A DNA stretch of 64,000 bases. It comes from Agrobacterium genomosp. 13 str. CFBP 6927. Lineage in GTDB: Bacteria; Pseudomonadota; Alphaproteobacteria; Rhizobiales; Rhizobiaceae. This document shows, one piece after another, positions 51,084-60,385 of this stretch (position 1 is the stretch's first letter; the number at the start of each line of letters is the position of its first letter). The position numbers and the translations under genes are program-made. The stretch covers positions 1,457,851 to 1,521,850 of the forward strand of contig LT009757.1 in NCBI GenBank assembly GCA_900012615.1, written 5' to 3'. The notes beneath the pieces are model-generated. The model did not search any database and was not told where the DNA came from. It worked only from the letters and a program-made list of their open reading frames with translations.

Positions 51084-51999
51084 GTCTGACCCTCGGATCG
51101 AGCAGGCCGTAGAGAATATCGACCACGAGATTGAACAGGATGACAAAAATGGCGATGAGAACGACCGTTCCCATGACCAGCGTGTAGTCACGATTGATGG
51201 CGCCAAGAACGAAGTAGCGACCGACACCCGGGATAGTGAAGATCGTCTCGATGACCGCCGAACCCGTCAACAGAGCTGCGGCACAAGGCGCGAGATAGGA
51301 AACAACCGGCAGCATTGCCGCGCGCATGGCGTGAAACACCACCACGCTGCGGGCTGGAAGGCCATAAGCCCTGGCGGTGCGAATATGGTCCATCCGCAGG
51401 GCCTCGATCATTGCGCCGCGTGTCAGGCGCGCAATGACGGCGAGCTGTGGCAAAGCGAGCGCGATCATCGGAAGAATGAGATATCGCAGCGATCCATCAC
51501 CCCAGCTGCCGGCGGGCAGAAGCCCGAGCAACACGGCGAAGATCAGCGTGAGAACAGGCGCGACAACGAAGTTCGGCACGGTGATGCCGACGGTCGAGAT
51601 GGACATGATCGAGAAATCGAAGGCGCTATTCTGCCTGAGCGCGGCAAAGGTGCCGGCAAGAACGCCGCCGACCAGCGCCAGCAGAAGAGCATAACAACCA
51701 AGCTCTAGCGAATAAGGCAGACCCTTGCCGATCAATTGCGCGACGGTGTTGTCCTTATAGATGTAGCTCGGACCGAAATCGCCGGTGACGGCATTGCCGA
51801 GATAGATGAGGTACTGGCGCCACAATGGCTCATCCAGATGATAGGTCCTCATCAGGTTTTCCATGGTCTGCGGCGGCAGGGGGCGTTCGAGGTTGAACGG
51901 ACCGCCCGGTGCAAAACGCATCAGGAAAAACGAAATCGTGACGACGATAAACAACGTCGGCACGGCGCTCGCCAAACGGCGCAGGATAAACGAGATCAT
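51076..51999 (-). CDS. Oligopeptide-type ABC permease, OppB-like
   Basis: This is a 307-residue permease with the OppB N-terminus (ISFILRRLASAVPTLFIVVT), FFLMRFAPGGPF, the coupling loop DHIRTARAYGLPARSVVVFHAMRAA in parts, and the end DILYGLLDPRVRHD. It starts 55 bases after the binding-protein gene. Confidence 0.92.
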   Translation of the reverse strand: MISFILRRLASAVPTLFIVVTISFFLMRFAPGGPFNLERPLPPQTMENLMRTYHLDEPLWRQYLIYLGNAVTGDFGPSYIYKDNTVAQLIGKGLPYSLELGCYALLLALVGGVLAGTFAALRQNSAFDFSIMSISTVGITVPNFVVAPVLTLIFAVLLGLLPAGSWGDGSLRYLILPMIALALPQLAVIARLTRGAMIEALRMDHIRTARAYGLPARSVVVFHAMRAAMLPVVSYLAPCAAALLTGSAVIETIFTIPGVGRYFVLGAINRDYTLVMGTVVLIAIFVILFNLVVDILYGLLDPRVRHD

Positions 52000-52054
52000 G
52001 ATTTTTCAGGCTCCCCGCATGGCACGGTGGTGTCAGCCACCGTGCCAGCACTGC

Positions 52055-53650
52055 TTATTCGGAAACGCTCAGGAAGCGGCTGAGGTGTTCGTTAGCAGCA
52101 TTGTCTTCCCAACCCTTCACGCGGTTGGAAACTAGCCACAGGTCTGCCTGCGTCAGAAGCGGAGCGACCGGCTGTTCTTTCATGAGGATGGTTTCTGCCT
52201 CATGCAGCAGCTTGGAGCGAGCTGCCGCATCCTTTTCGTCATATGACTTCTGCATCAGCGCGTCATATTCGGCATTGTTGAACTTCGAATAGTTGAAGGT
52301 CTTGTTGGAGGATATGGAAAGGGCGAGGAAGTTTTCCGCATCCGCATAGTCGGCAACCCACCCGGCACGCGCCACGTTGAATTTGCCGCCTTCCTGGAGA
52401 TAGCCATAGTGCGAGGCGACGTCGAGGTTCACCAGCGATACCTTCGCGCCAAAGGTGTTCTTCCACATATCCGCGATAGCCGTTGCGACGCGTTCGTGGT
52501 TCGGGTTGGTGTTGTAGCGGATTTCGATGGAAAGCGGCTTGCCGCCCTCACCGTAACCGGCTTCCTTCATCAGCTTGAGGGCTTCGTCTTCACGATCAAG
52601 CTGCGACAGCGTGGCAAAATCGGCTTTTGCGGGCTCACCGTAGGAGTCCATGCCCGGGGGAACCATGGAATAGGCGGGAACCTGCGAGCCGCTGTAGATT
52701 TCCTTGGCAAGGAAATCGCGGTCGACTGCCATGGACAGGGCCTGGCGGACACGGACATCGTCATACGGCGCTTCGCGTGTGTCGAAGGTATAATAATAGG
52801 TCGCAAGCGTCGGCGAAACGTGAACCTGTTCGCCATAGGACTTGCGCAGACGGTCGATCTGGTCCGCGGAAAAATTATACGCGAGGTCCATTTCCTTGGC
52901 TTCGAAACGACGGACGGATGCGGCCTGATCATCGATCGGGTAGAAAATCACCTTGTCGATCTTGGTGTTCGATGCGTCCCAGAAGCTGGTGTTCTTGACG
53001 ACCGTCAAGCTGTCATTGGGAACATGCGCTTCGAGCTTGTAAGCACCGTTCGAGACCATGACGCCCGGCTTTACGAAGTCGGTGCCGTTCTTTTCGTAGC
53101 TCGCCTTCGAAATTGGCAGAGCCGCCTGGTGAGCGAGAAGCTCAACGAAGAAAGGTGTCGGGCGCTCAAGCGTGATCTCAAGGGTCTTGTCATCCACCGC
53201 CTTGACGCCAAGCTGGTCAACCGGCGTTTCGCCCTTGTTGATCTTTTCGGCGTTCTTGATCGGGTAGAGAATATTCGCATATTTTGCCGCGGTCTTTGGG
53301 TCTTCCACGCGCTGGTAGGAGAAAACAAAATCTCCAGCCGTTACCGGTGTGCCATCCGACCACTTTGCATCCGCACGCAGTTTGAACGTGTAAACGGTGC
53401 CATCCTCAGACAGCGTCCAGCTTTCCGCCGTACCGGGAATGATCTTGCCGGCAGCATCGTAAATGGTGAGACCTTCATAAAGGTCTTTCAGGATAAAAGC
53501 TTCGATGTTGATGGAGGTCTGCGCCTGATCGAGCGTCTGCGGTTCTCCGGCATTGCCACGATGCAGAACTGTTTCTGCAAGTGCGGAACTGGCGCCAATC
53601 AGAAGCGATGCGGCCAGCAGAGTGGCGCGCGTTGTTGCTATTATAGACAT
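52055..53650 (-). CDS. Oligopeptide-type ABC periplasmic binding protein, OppA-like
   Basis: This is a 531-residue SBP-family-5 protein with signal peptide (MSIIATTRATLLAASLLIGA, cleavage near ALA-ET). It shows LHRGNAGEPQTLDQAQTS, DLYEGLTIYDAAGKIIPGTAESW in parts, and the C-terminal EQPVAPLLTQADLWLVSNRVKG, all typical of OppA/MppA proteins that bind di- to pentapeptides. The ATG at 53650 has GGGGAGAGAAAAC upstream; the frame extends to 53776 without support. Confidence 0.92.
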   Translation of the reverse strand: MSIIATTRATLLAASLLIGASSALAETVLHRGNAGEPQTLDQAQTSINIEAFILKDLYEGLTIYDAAGKIIPGTAESWTLSEDGTVYTFKLRADAKWSDGTPVTAGDFVFSYQRVEDPKTAAKYANILYPIKNAEKINKGETPVDQLGVKAVDDKTLEITLERPTPFFVELLAHQAALPISKASYEKNGTDFVKPGVMVSNGAYKLEAHVPNDSLTVVKNTSFWDASNTKIDKVIFYPIDDQAASVRRFEAKEMDLAYNFSADQIDRLRKSYGEQVHVSPTLATYYYTFDTREAPYDDVRVRQALSMAVDRDFLAKEIYSGSQVPAYSMVPPGMDSYGEPAKADFATLSQLDREDEALKLMKEAGYGEGGKPLSIEIRYNTNPNHERVATAIADMWKNTFGAKVSLVNLDVASHYGYLQEGGKFNVARAGWVADYADAENFLALSISSNKTFNYSKFNNAEYDALMQKSYDEKDAAARSKLLHEAETILMKEQPVAPLLTQADLWLVSNRVKGWEDNAANEHLSRFLSVSE

Positions 53651-54083
53651 TGTTTTCTCTCCCCGTGAGTATTTTGCGTCCACAAACAAGGCCAAATTGC
53701 TTCGAAGTGCAACCACAACAAATTGTGAGTTGATGCAGAAACCACAACTTTCAGTTCGGCTGCGCATCTGCAGCATGCCGCGTTTGGGCCGGCAGTTTCT
53801 TGCGGGTCACTTCGGTTGGCGGCCATACGGCGATGAGCCGTCCCTCAGTACCCGTGACGGGCAAGAGTGAGAATTAGCCGTTTTGCGCGGTTAGAAAAGC
53901 AGAACAGGCAGCAGTTCGGGCCCTTCCGTGTCAGACGACGAATAGGGAACCGTGGATCCTGATCCCATCGAGGCGACTCAACTGATCCGTTTAAAAATTT
54001 TGCCCGCTGCGACGGCTTTACGCCTTCTTTTCGGTCGTTCAGATAGATGGAGCGCCATTTTCAAAGCCGCCAAGCAACGGTTT
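53651..54083. other. 433-base gap, no gene seen
   Basis: This lies between the oppA-like start and the end of the siderophore-interacting protein gene. It must hold the oppABCDF-type promoter (near 53660-53800 on the minus strand) and the 3' end of the siderophore uptake operon. The only notable sequence is an AT-rich patch at about 53989-54001. No repeat or RNA gene was recognised. Confidence 0.5.
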
Positions 54084-55205
54084 TCACTGGGGCAGATAGG
54101 CATCGGCCCCTTTTGCGATGATGTCTTCTTCACTGAGGGACCGGTGCCAGTGCGAATAGAGCACGACGCGGTCACGGGAAAGCCCGACCTCCTTCCTCAG
54201 ATGCCGATGAATTGCGCTGAATGCTTTGTGTTCGCATCCACCCCAGAAGAAGATGCCCGCGGGACATTCCGGCCAACGAAGGGAGCGAATGGCGTCCTGA
54301 AGCAGCGTCGTTGTCCCTGCGGCCTTGCCGTTGCGATACAACCATTGGATCGAAACGCCACTGGAAGAGGAAAGCGGCAATTTATCGGCGGCGGTGTCGA
54401 CTTCGATGAAGGCGTGGCCGGTTGCCATCGGCGGCAGATATTCGAGAATTCTGGCAATGCCGGGCAATGCGGTCTCGTCGCCGGCGAGAACGTAGAAGTC
54501 TGCCGGTGCCGGGCCATTCGCCGCAGGGCCCAGAATGCCGACGACATCGCCCGCTCGTGCATTCATCGCCCACAGGGTCGCGGGACCGGGATGGGCGTGG
54601 AGCGCGAAGTCGATTGTGATCGTCTGTCTGGCCGTGTCGATGAAGCGGATCGTATAGACGCGCGTCGGAACCGCAATATTGTCCTGCCAGACGACATGCC
54701 CGCGATGGTCAAGTAGCGGCCAGCGTGGCGCGGCGATGCCGCGTGGCTGGAAAATGAGACGACAGTGGAGCTGGTCTTTCCGGTCGTAACGTTCGAGGTT
54801 CTCTCCCTTGAAGACGATCCTGCGAAAGCGGGGCGACAGGTCCTCAATGGTCTGCACCCGCAAAATGCGCAGATCGTCGGGTAAGGCGGGGTCCGCATGA
54901 TCACCTTCCCATTGAATATCGAGATTTTCACGGGCGGCGATAAAACCGATGGGCCCGACCAGAGCATGTTTCAGCCGGTTCAGCCCGCCGGGATCGGTGG
55001 CTTCCGCCGTCAACCGAAAACCGTTTCGGGTCGCCTCGAATGTAGCGTTGCCGTATGGCGAATGGATATGATGAATGCCACCTGCCTTTTCGACGGTCAT
55101 GTCGTGCGTTGCAATCGATTCAACAATCGGTTCGATATAGTCGTCGATCTTTTCAAACTGGACCGCGGCATGGGCGCGGTATCGGTTGTTGCTGGTCGAT
55201 GGCAT
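54084..55205 (-). CDS. Siderophore-interacting protein (DUF2218 plus FAD/NAD-binding reductase)
   Basis: This is a 373-residue protein that combines an N-terminal DUF2218 domain (about 8-95, with HHIHSPYGNATFEATRNGFRL in part) and a ViuB-type siderophore reductase (about 110-370). The FAD motif Arg-x-Tyr-Thr-x-Arg is present as RVYTIRF, and the NAD part carries FFWGGCEHKAFSAIHRHLR and YSHWHRS. Such proteins reduce ferric siderophores in the cytosol to release iron. It is third in the operon after the receptor and binding-protein genes. Confidence 0.88.
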   Translation of the reverse strand: MPSTSNNRYRAHAAVQFEKIDDYIEPIVESIATHDMTVEKAGGIHHIHSPYGNATFEATRNGFRLTAEATDPGGLNRLKHALVGPIGFIAARENLDIQWEGDHADPALPDDLRILRVQTIEDLSPRFRRIVFKGENLERYDRKDQLHCRLIFQPRGIAAPRWPLLDHRGHVVWQDNIAVPTRVYTIRFIDTARQTITIDFALHAHPGPATLWAMNARAGDVVGILGPAANGPAPADFYVLAGDETALPGIARILEYLPPMATGHAFIEVDTAADKLPLSSSSGVSIQWLYRNGKAAGTTTLLQDAIRSLRWPECPAGIFFWGGCEHKAFSAIHRHLRKEVGLSRDRVVLYSHWHRSLSEEDIIAKGADAYLPQ

Positions 55206-55224
55206 CGGGCGTGGGCTCCGTGTC

Positions 55225-56349
55225 TCAAATCGCCGCCCACAGCGGTCCCCTTATGGGAAATGCTGCGAAGTCGCGATTGATGGTGTCGAGAATGGCGGTT
55301 GGATCGATATCGGCACATCGATCCGGATGCAGCCATCTGGCTGCCTGGGCGATAAACAGCACGTTGAGGGGCAAGTTGGTAATCAACCCGGTCCATATCC
55401 CGTAAACACGCTTTGAGCGAACGCTCGGCAGATGTTCGAAACTCGGGCGGCCCTCGATCAGGTGCTGCAATCCCTGTCGACCCTGTTCGGGGTCGATTCC
55501 AGGGCCGATGGGCGGACGGCCACCCGAGGCCCAGCCGCCACCGGAGGCGATGTAGACCTCATGCGGTGTTGCAAGAAGATATTCGAGCGACAGCTTCTCA
55601 AACCACGGCGCGACCACGCCCGGAAGCGGCTGACCACCGGCCAGCGCCAGCAATTCGCCCCAGTTCTTTCTGCCCGCCGCCCAGCAGCAGTCGTCGAGCG
55701 TCGACTGGACCTCCAGATAGGTCGTGACGGGCTTCGCACCTGAAACGCACGTTGCAACGCCCGCCAGTTCCCGCTCGACAAAGGTGATGTAGGCCTCGGC
55801 TTTGTTTGAAGCACCCAGAAGTGTTCCCCACATGCGCAGGGACGCTTTCATGGCATCAACCGGGCCGCTTGCCCGCGCCTCATCGGCCGCGTTTGAGGAA
55901 GCGTCGCTGAACACCACGGGAATGCCGATCTCCTTCAGCCTCTGCAGCAGGGAATTCTCATCACCCTGCGGCGTCATGAAGGCCGTGGTCACGATCAGGT
56001 CGGGAGACAGGGCGATCAGCCCTTCAAGGGAAAGCGTGTCCGGGCTCAGCGTCCCGACCGTGCTGACGGAATGGCCGTTTAGCAGGATCGTCTGCAATTC
56101 ACCGCTGTCGAGCCGATCGACGGCGGCCCAGCCCACGACCAGCGACGCAGGATCGCCATGCAGGAGCGACATCGTCAGCAGGTCATGCGCCTCCAGCAAA
56201 ACGATCCTTTTCGGCATGGCGGGAAGATGTACCTCGCGCCCCGCCATATCCCTCACGGTAACGGGCTGCTCGGCTCCAGCGGGCTGAATGCCGGAAAGAA
56301 TACCGGCTGCCGCAACGGAGATGCAAAAGCCTCGTCTCGTTATGATCAC
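55225..56349 (-). CDS. Siderophore/metal ABC periplasmic binding protein (FecB/TroA type)
   Basis: This is a 374-residue periplasmic binding protein of the FecB/FepB group. A twin-arginine-like signal (TRRGFCISVAAAGILSG) precedes VTVRDMAGREVHLPAMPKRIVLLE, typical of the group, and the two-lobed fold with a rigid linker helix follows. The GTG at 56349 is chosen because it begins the signal peptide and lies eight bases from the receptor stop; no better start is in frame. No matching permease or ATPase gene is in the operon. Confidence 0.85.
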   Translation of the reverse strand: MIITRRGFCISVAAAGILSGIQPAGAEQPVTVRDMAGREVHLPAMPKRIVLLEAHDLLTMSLLHGDPASLVVGWAAVDRLDSGELQTILLNGHSVSTVGTLSPDTLSLEGLIALSPDLIVTTAFMTPQGDENSLLQRLKEIGIPVVFSDASSNAADEARASGPVDAMKASLRMWGTLLGASNKAEAYITFVERELAGVATCVSGAKPVTTYLEVQSTLDDCCWAAGRKNWGELLALAGGQPLPGVVAPWFEKLSLEYLLATPHEVYIASGGGWASGGRPPIGPGIDPEQGRQGLQHLIEGRPSFEHLPSVRSKRVYGIWTGLITNLPLNVLFIAQAARWLHPDRCADIDPTAILDTINRDFAAFPIRGPLWAAI

Positions 56350-56356
56350 GGCGACA

Positions 56357-58504
56357 TCACCATTTGTATCTGAGGCCGGCGAGCACCGTGCGGCCATTGC
56401 CGTACTGGCAATAATATTCGGAACTGCAGGAGGAGTAATAGTCCTTGTCGAGCAGGTTGGTGACGTTCAGTGTCGCCTGCAGCCCCTTGAGTTTCGGGTT
56501 CGTTGCTCCAAAATCATAACGAAGTGCGGCGTCAAGCAGGGTATAGCCATCGGCTTTCACCGTATTGGTATCGTTACTATAGCTGGAGCCGACGAAACGC
56601 ACGCCGCCGCCGATGCTTAAGCCCTCCAGCGCACCGGAATCGACGGTGTAGTTCGCCCAGAGCGAACCGTAGTAGCGTGGTACGGCCTGCGGGCGGTTGC
56701 CTATGATCGATGTGATGCCGGATTCGGAAACTTCCGTGTCGAGCAGGGAAACCGCAGCGATCAGTTCGAGATTGCTGGTGAGGTTTCCTCTCGCCTCGAA
56801 CTCCAGCCCGCGGGAGTGGATTTCTCCTTGTTGTTCATTGAAGCCTGATGAGGCGTTGTAATAGACCACATTCTGTTGGCGAATATCGAAAGCGGAGAGC
56901 GTGAAGATGGCGTCCAGCCCTGTAGGCTGGTATTTGACGCCCACCTCATATTGCTGCGCTTCCGTCGGCTTGAATGGACTGCCATTGGCGCCGACGCTGG
57001 TGGAGGGTTCAAACGAGGTGGAATAGCTGACATAGGGCGCGATGCCGTTATCGAAAAGATAAAGCAGGCCGGCGCGATAGCTTGTTGCGCTGTCGGATCG
57101 CTTTACGGATGTTCCGGCAAGGAGATTGTCAGTGTCCTGACGGGCCCAATCGTGCCGCACCCCGAAAACACCGCGCAGCCCGCCGATCTCGATTTGATCC
57201 TGAAGATAGATGCCCGTCTGGCGAAGCGACTGATCATTGTCGATTGCCGTCATGAACGGGCCGACCGGTCGGCCATAGACGGGGTTGGCCACATCAAGCG
57301 GCGTCGCGCCGCCCAGCAAATATTCCCAATTGCTGCTTGAGTGCTGAATGTCGAGGCCGGCAAGAAACGTATGGCCGATGGCACCGGTTTCGAACTTGAA
57401 TTCAGCCTGATTGTCGAAGGAAAAGCCTTCGACGTCCTCGATGGAATGGACAGCCCAGCGGGGAATAATACCCGTCGCGGACATTGGCCCGTTCATCTGG
57501 AGCGAACGCATATCGGTATCCACGCCGGAATACCGGAAATTCGAACGGATGGTCACCTGATCATCGAACCTGTGCTCGAACTCGTAACCGGCGCCATACT
57601 GGGTGCGCCTGAACGCATCGTAGTTCGGATCCCCGACATTGAGGTCCCGACTGAGGAAACCGGCATAGCCTGCGGGCGCCAGAAACTTCGGATAAAGCGA
57701 GTTGAAATAGCCGCCTTCCGGATCGCGCTGATAATAGCCGGAAATAACGAGCGAGGTATCCTCGTCCGGCTGCCACTTGAGGGATGGCGCAATGCCGAGA
57801 CGCTTTTCATCGACATCGTCATAACGCGTGCCGGCGGAGCGGCCAACAATGCCGATGCCATATTGCCATGTTCCATCCGTGGCGATGGGGCCGGTGGAAT
57901 AAAGACCGCTTTGCACCCTTCCGTCGGTCCCGACCTCAAGTCTTGCCTCGTTCGACTGCACGCTCGATGGCTTGCGGCTGACCTGATTGACAAGGCCGCC
58001 GGGGCTCACCTGGCCATAAAGAAGTGCTGCCGGTCCCTTCAGGACGTCGATGCGCTCAAGGAGAAACGGATCAATGGAGGGTGTTGCAAAGGCCTGACCA
58101 CGCTGAAGTTTCAAGCCATCCAGATAATTCACATAATTGGTCGCCGTGCCAAATGCGCCGAAGCCGCGCAGAAATACGGAATCGTAACGAGAATTCGAGT
58201 CCCGGTCGGATAATACGCCGGCCGTGTAACGCAGCGCCTCACTGACCGTTTGCGGGTTCTGGTCGTCGATCTGCTTGCGCGTTATCACCGTAACGGATTG
58301 CGGCGTTTCGGCTAAAGGTGTCCCGGTCTTGGTTGCCGACCGGGTGGACTTGGCAGTAATCCCAGCGGATGTCCCAGCCGCTGCGGCATTGCCCTGCACA
58401 ACGATTGTTTCCAACTGTGTGCCCTGCTCCTGCGCCAGGGCATGGGTCGCCACCAGAAAGGTTGTGGCTGTCAGAATGTTTTTAAAGGAAAGACCTTGCT
58501 TCAC
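56357..58504 (-). CDS. TonB-dependent siderophore receptor
   Basis: This is a 715-residue outer-membrane receptor of the FhuA/FpvA type. It has a signal peptide (cleavage near ALA-QE), a TonB box ETIVVQG, the plug domain with ETPQSVTVITRKQID, VFLRGFGAFG and IDVLKGPAALLYGQVSPGGLVNQVSRKP in parts, then a 22-strand barrel ending GLRYKW with terminal aromatic. It would import a ferric siderophore. It is first in its minus-strand operon and divergent from a TetR regulator. Confidence 0.93.
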   Translation of the reverse strand: MKQGLSFKNILTATTFLVATHALAQEQGTQLETIVVQGNAAAAGTSAGITAKSTRSATKTGTPLAETPQSVTVITRKQIDDQNPQTVSEALRYTAGVLSDRDSNSRYDSVFLRGFGAFGTATNYVNYLDGLKLQRGQAFATPSIDPFLLERIDVLKGPAALLYGQVSPGGLVNQVSRKPSSVQSNEARLEVGTDGRVQSGLYSTGPIATDGTWQYGIGIVGRSAGTRYDDVDEKRLGIAPSLKWQPDEDTSLVISGYYQRDPEGGYFNSLYPKFLAPAGYAGFLSRDLNVGDPNYDAFRRTQYGAGYEFEHRFDDQVTIRSNFRYSGVDTDMRSLQMNGPMSATGIIPRWAVHSIEDVEGFSFDNQAEFKFETGAIGHTFLAGLDIQHSSSNWEYLLGGATPLDVANPVYGRPVGPFMTAIDNDQSLRQTGIYLQDQIEIGGLRGVFGVRHDWARQDTDNLLAGTSVKRSDSATSYRAGLLYLFDNGIAPYVSYSTSFEPSTSVGANGSPFKPTEAQQYEVGVKYQPTGLDAIFTLSAFDIRQQNVVYYNASSGFNEQQGEIHSRGLEFEARGNLTSNLELIAAVSLLDTEVSESGITSIIGNRPQAVPRYYGSLWANYTVDSGALEGLSIGGGVRFVGSSYSNDTNTVKADGYTLLDAALRYDFGATNPKLKGLQATLNVTNLLDKDYYSSCSSEYYCQYGNGRTVLAGLRYKW

Positions 58505-58556
58505 GAATTCGCCCCCATGGTCGAAGCTTGGGAAATCTGCTAGAGTGAATAAATCA

Positions 58557-58578
58557 AACGGGACCGTCCTGTCCAGTT
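58557..58578. promoter_or_regulatory. Candidate TetR operator
   Basis: A 22-base dyad begins AACGGGAC and ends GTCCAGTT, with centre CGTCCT; eight of eleven base pairs match. It lies 53 bases upstream of the receptor start and 90 bases upstream of the divergent TetR gene. Many TetR regulators bind GGAC/GTCC-type dyads. No iron-box sequence was convincingly recognised in the same region. Confidence 0.5.
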
Positions 58579-58667
58579 AATATGAAGATGTTGGTCAACT
58601 TTTATGTTGGCAATTCTGCTTGACGTCTTCAAACAGGCCGGGCACGGGCAAGTGCGGAGGAAATCTG

Positions 58668-59312
58668 GTGTCGGAGAGAATAAACGCGACAGCGCGGGTC
58701 GGTCGCCCCTTGAAGGCGGAACAGAACGCCGCGGCCGAAAGGATAATCGACGCTGCGACTACGCTTTTTGCGACGCGCGGCTTTGCCGGCACGTCCATGG
58801 AGCAGGTCGCTTCGCAGTGCGGGGCAGGCAAGGATACTGTCTATCGCCGCTTTCCCTCGAAAGTCGCCCTGTTCGAGGCCGTGGTGGAACACGCTCACGC
58901 CCGAGCGGTGGCGCGGCTGAGAGACTTGCCGATGGCGCATGGCAACGCTCTTCAGCGCCTGCGGGCCCTGATGCGCGAATTGCTGCATATCAACATGGAG
59001 CCGGACCTCATCGCGCTGAAGCGCATTACCTTCAGTGAAGCTGTCGTGTTCGAAAAGAAAGCACCTATCCCGCCGCAGCCCGACCCGATCATGAACCGGC
59101 TCGTCGATGCCGTGGGGGCAGCGCAGGATGCCGGCGTGATTGCGGCCGGGGATGTGAGCCTGATCGCCAGCCATCTCATCCACTGTCTTGTCGCAATGCC
59201 CACCTCGTCCGCGATGATGGGCGGGGCCGAATTTGATACAAGGCAGTCTGTCGATCTATATTTCGACAGGACCTGGAACTGGCTTTACAGAGGAATATCG
59301 GCAGATAGCTAA
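58668..59312 (+). CDS. TetR/AcrR-family regulator
   Basis: This is a 214-residue regulator. The N-terminal helix-turn-helix is clear (ERIIDAATTLFATRGFAGTS, then MEQVASQCGAGKDTVYRRFPSK), followed by a helical ligand domain. The GTG at 58668 is preferred: GGAGGAAA lies about six bases upstream. The ATG at 58620 lies before that ribosome site. It is divergent from the receptor operon and probably represses it and itself through the dyad at 58557-58578. Confidence 0.88.
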   Translation: MSERINATARVGRPLKAEQNAAAERIIDAATTLFATRGFAGTSMEQVASQCGAGKDTVYRRFPSKVALFEAVVEHAHARAVARLRDLPMAHGNALQRLRALMRELLHINMEPDLIALKRITFSEAVVFEKKAPIPPQPDPIMNRLVDAVGAAQDAGVIAAGDVSLIASHLIHCLVAMPTSSAMMGGAEFDTRQSVDLYFDRTWNWLYRGISADS

Positions 59313-59395
59313 CAGCAGGGCCCATTATCTTGTGGAGGGGCTGGAGCCTGGAATCGAGCGGGCTATTGCAAATACTCCAAAGCCTGCGCCCCGTT

Positions 59396-60370
59396 TCATG
59401 AGGGAAGTAAATCTATCTGCAGCTTGTAGGTGCGGCTTTCCCCTGCGCCTAGCTGACCGCCTTCGGGTGGTCGGAGATCGGATCGAGGCTCGATCCCAAG
59501 TGCGAATACGCCGGACTGATAGGCGCGCCAGGTCGCAAATTTGGGGAGCGCCACCTGATCATAGGTCAGGGAGAGGGAGAAACCACATCGCTTGTTTTCG
59601 AGAACAATTGGCGTGTCGTGCGGAGTGACGCGGCAGTCGATATGATCCACTTTTTCCCCAAAGCTGTCGTGAGGGATTGGCGGAGTCGAATTGATTTCGC
59701 AAAGCGCAGGTTCAGGCAAGCCCTTCACGATCAAGGTCTCGTCCAGGAAAGGATATCCGACATTGAGGTGATAGAGGATAGCGTGTTCGGATGGTCGAAA
59801 GCTTCGGTTCGTTACCGTGTCTTCAATGAGCAATGTGGATTCGAAAATCGGGACGGTTATTTTGCGGTGCAGTTCTAGAACTTCTCCGAAAACACTTGAT
59901 TGCCGCACCGTCCCCTCGCAGATGATGGTGCGTGTCCCAACCTCGACGCCAAATCTCTTCAGCCGCGACTTCTCGGACGATATCCGGCCGTGCTGCGGTA
60001 ACCGCCTGGATTTGAGATTTGGATATCCATAATGCGTCACATCGGAGTCATGAGGCCTGCTGTATTGGTCCAGACCGCATGTCACCATGAAGCCATCGAA
60101 ATTGCGGAAAAAGCCCAACCCCTCTTCTGAATCCGGGTCATGTGGCGAGAATGGCATCTGGTTGGAAGAGTGCCAGCCTACATTCACCCCCTTGAACGAC
60201 AGCGATGAGACGTCGAAACCACGATCGACCGCGATCTCGAATCCGATACCGGCGGCATTTCTGGCAATGATAAGACGTTGTCCTCTGCCCGGGCCATCTT
60301 CCATTGTTAAAAGCCGTGCGTCGGCAACCGAACGGAGATCTGCGGTTCGGCGGAGCAAATCCATGTCCAT
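59396..60370 (-). CDS. DUF4432 aldose-1-epimerase-like protein
   Basis: This is a 324-residue beta-sandwich protein of the galactose-mutarotase-like DUF4432 family. Recognisable parts are FEIAVDRGFDVSSLSFKGVNVGW, GFFRNFDGFMVTCGLDQY, the His-containing ILYHLNVGYPFLD and GIEPRSDLRPPEGG. Relatives are often found with carbohydrate uptake systems. It is last in the minus-strand set running from 64000. The ATG at 60370 has GAGGATC upstream; a TTG precedes it by one codon. Confidence 0.82.
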   Translation of the reverse strand: MDMDLLRRTADLRSVADARLLTMEDGPGRGQRLIIARNAAGIGFEIAVDRGFDVSSLSFKGVNVGWHSSNQMPFSPHDPDSEEGLGFFRNFDGFMVTCGLDQYSRPHDSDVTHYGYPNLKSRRLPQHGRISSEKSRLKRFGVEVGTRTIICEGTVRQSSVFGEVLELHRKITVPIFESTLLIEDTVTNRSFRPSEHAILYHLNVGYPFLDETLIVKGLPEPALCEINSTPPIPHDSFGEKVDHIDCRVTPHDTPIVLENKRCGFSLSLTYDQVALPKFATWRAYQSGVFALGIEPRSDLRPPEGGQLGAGESRTYKLQIDLLPS

Positions 60371-60385
60371 CAATTGATCCTCATT

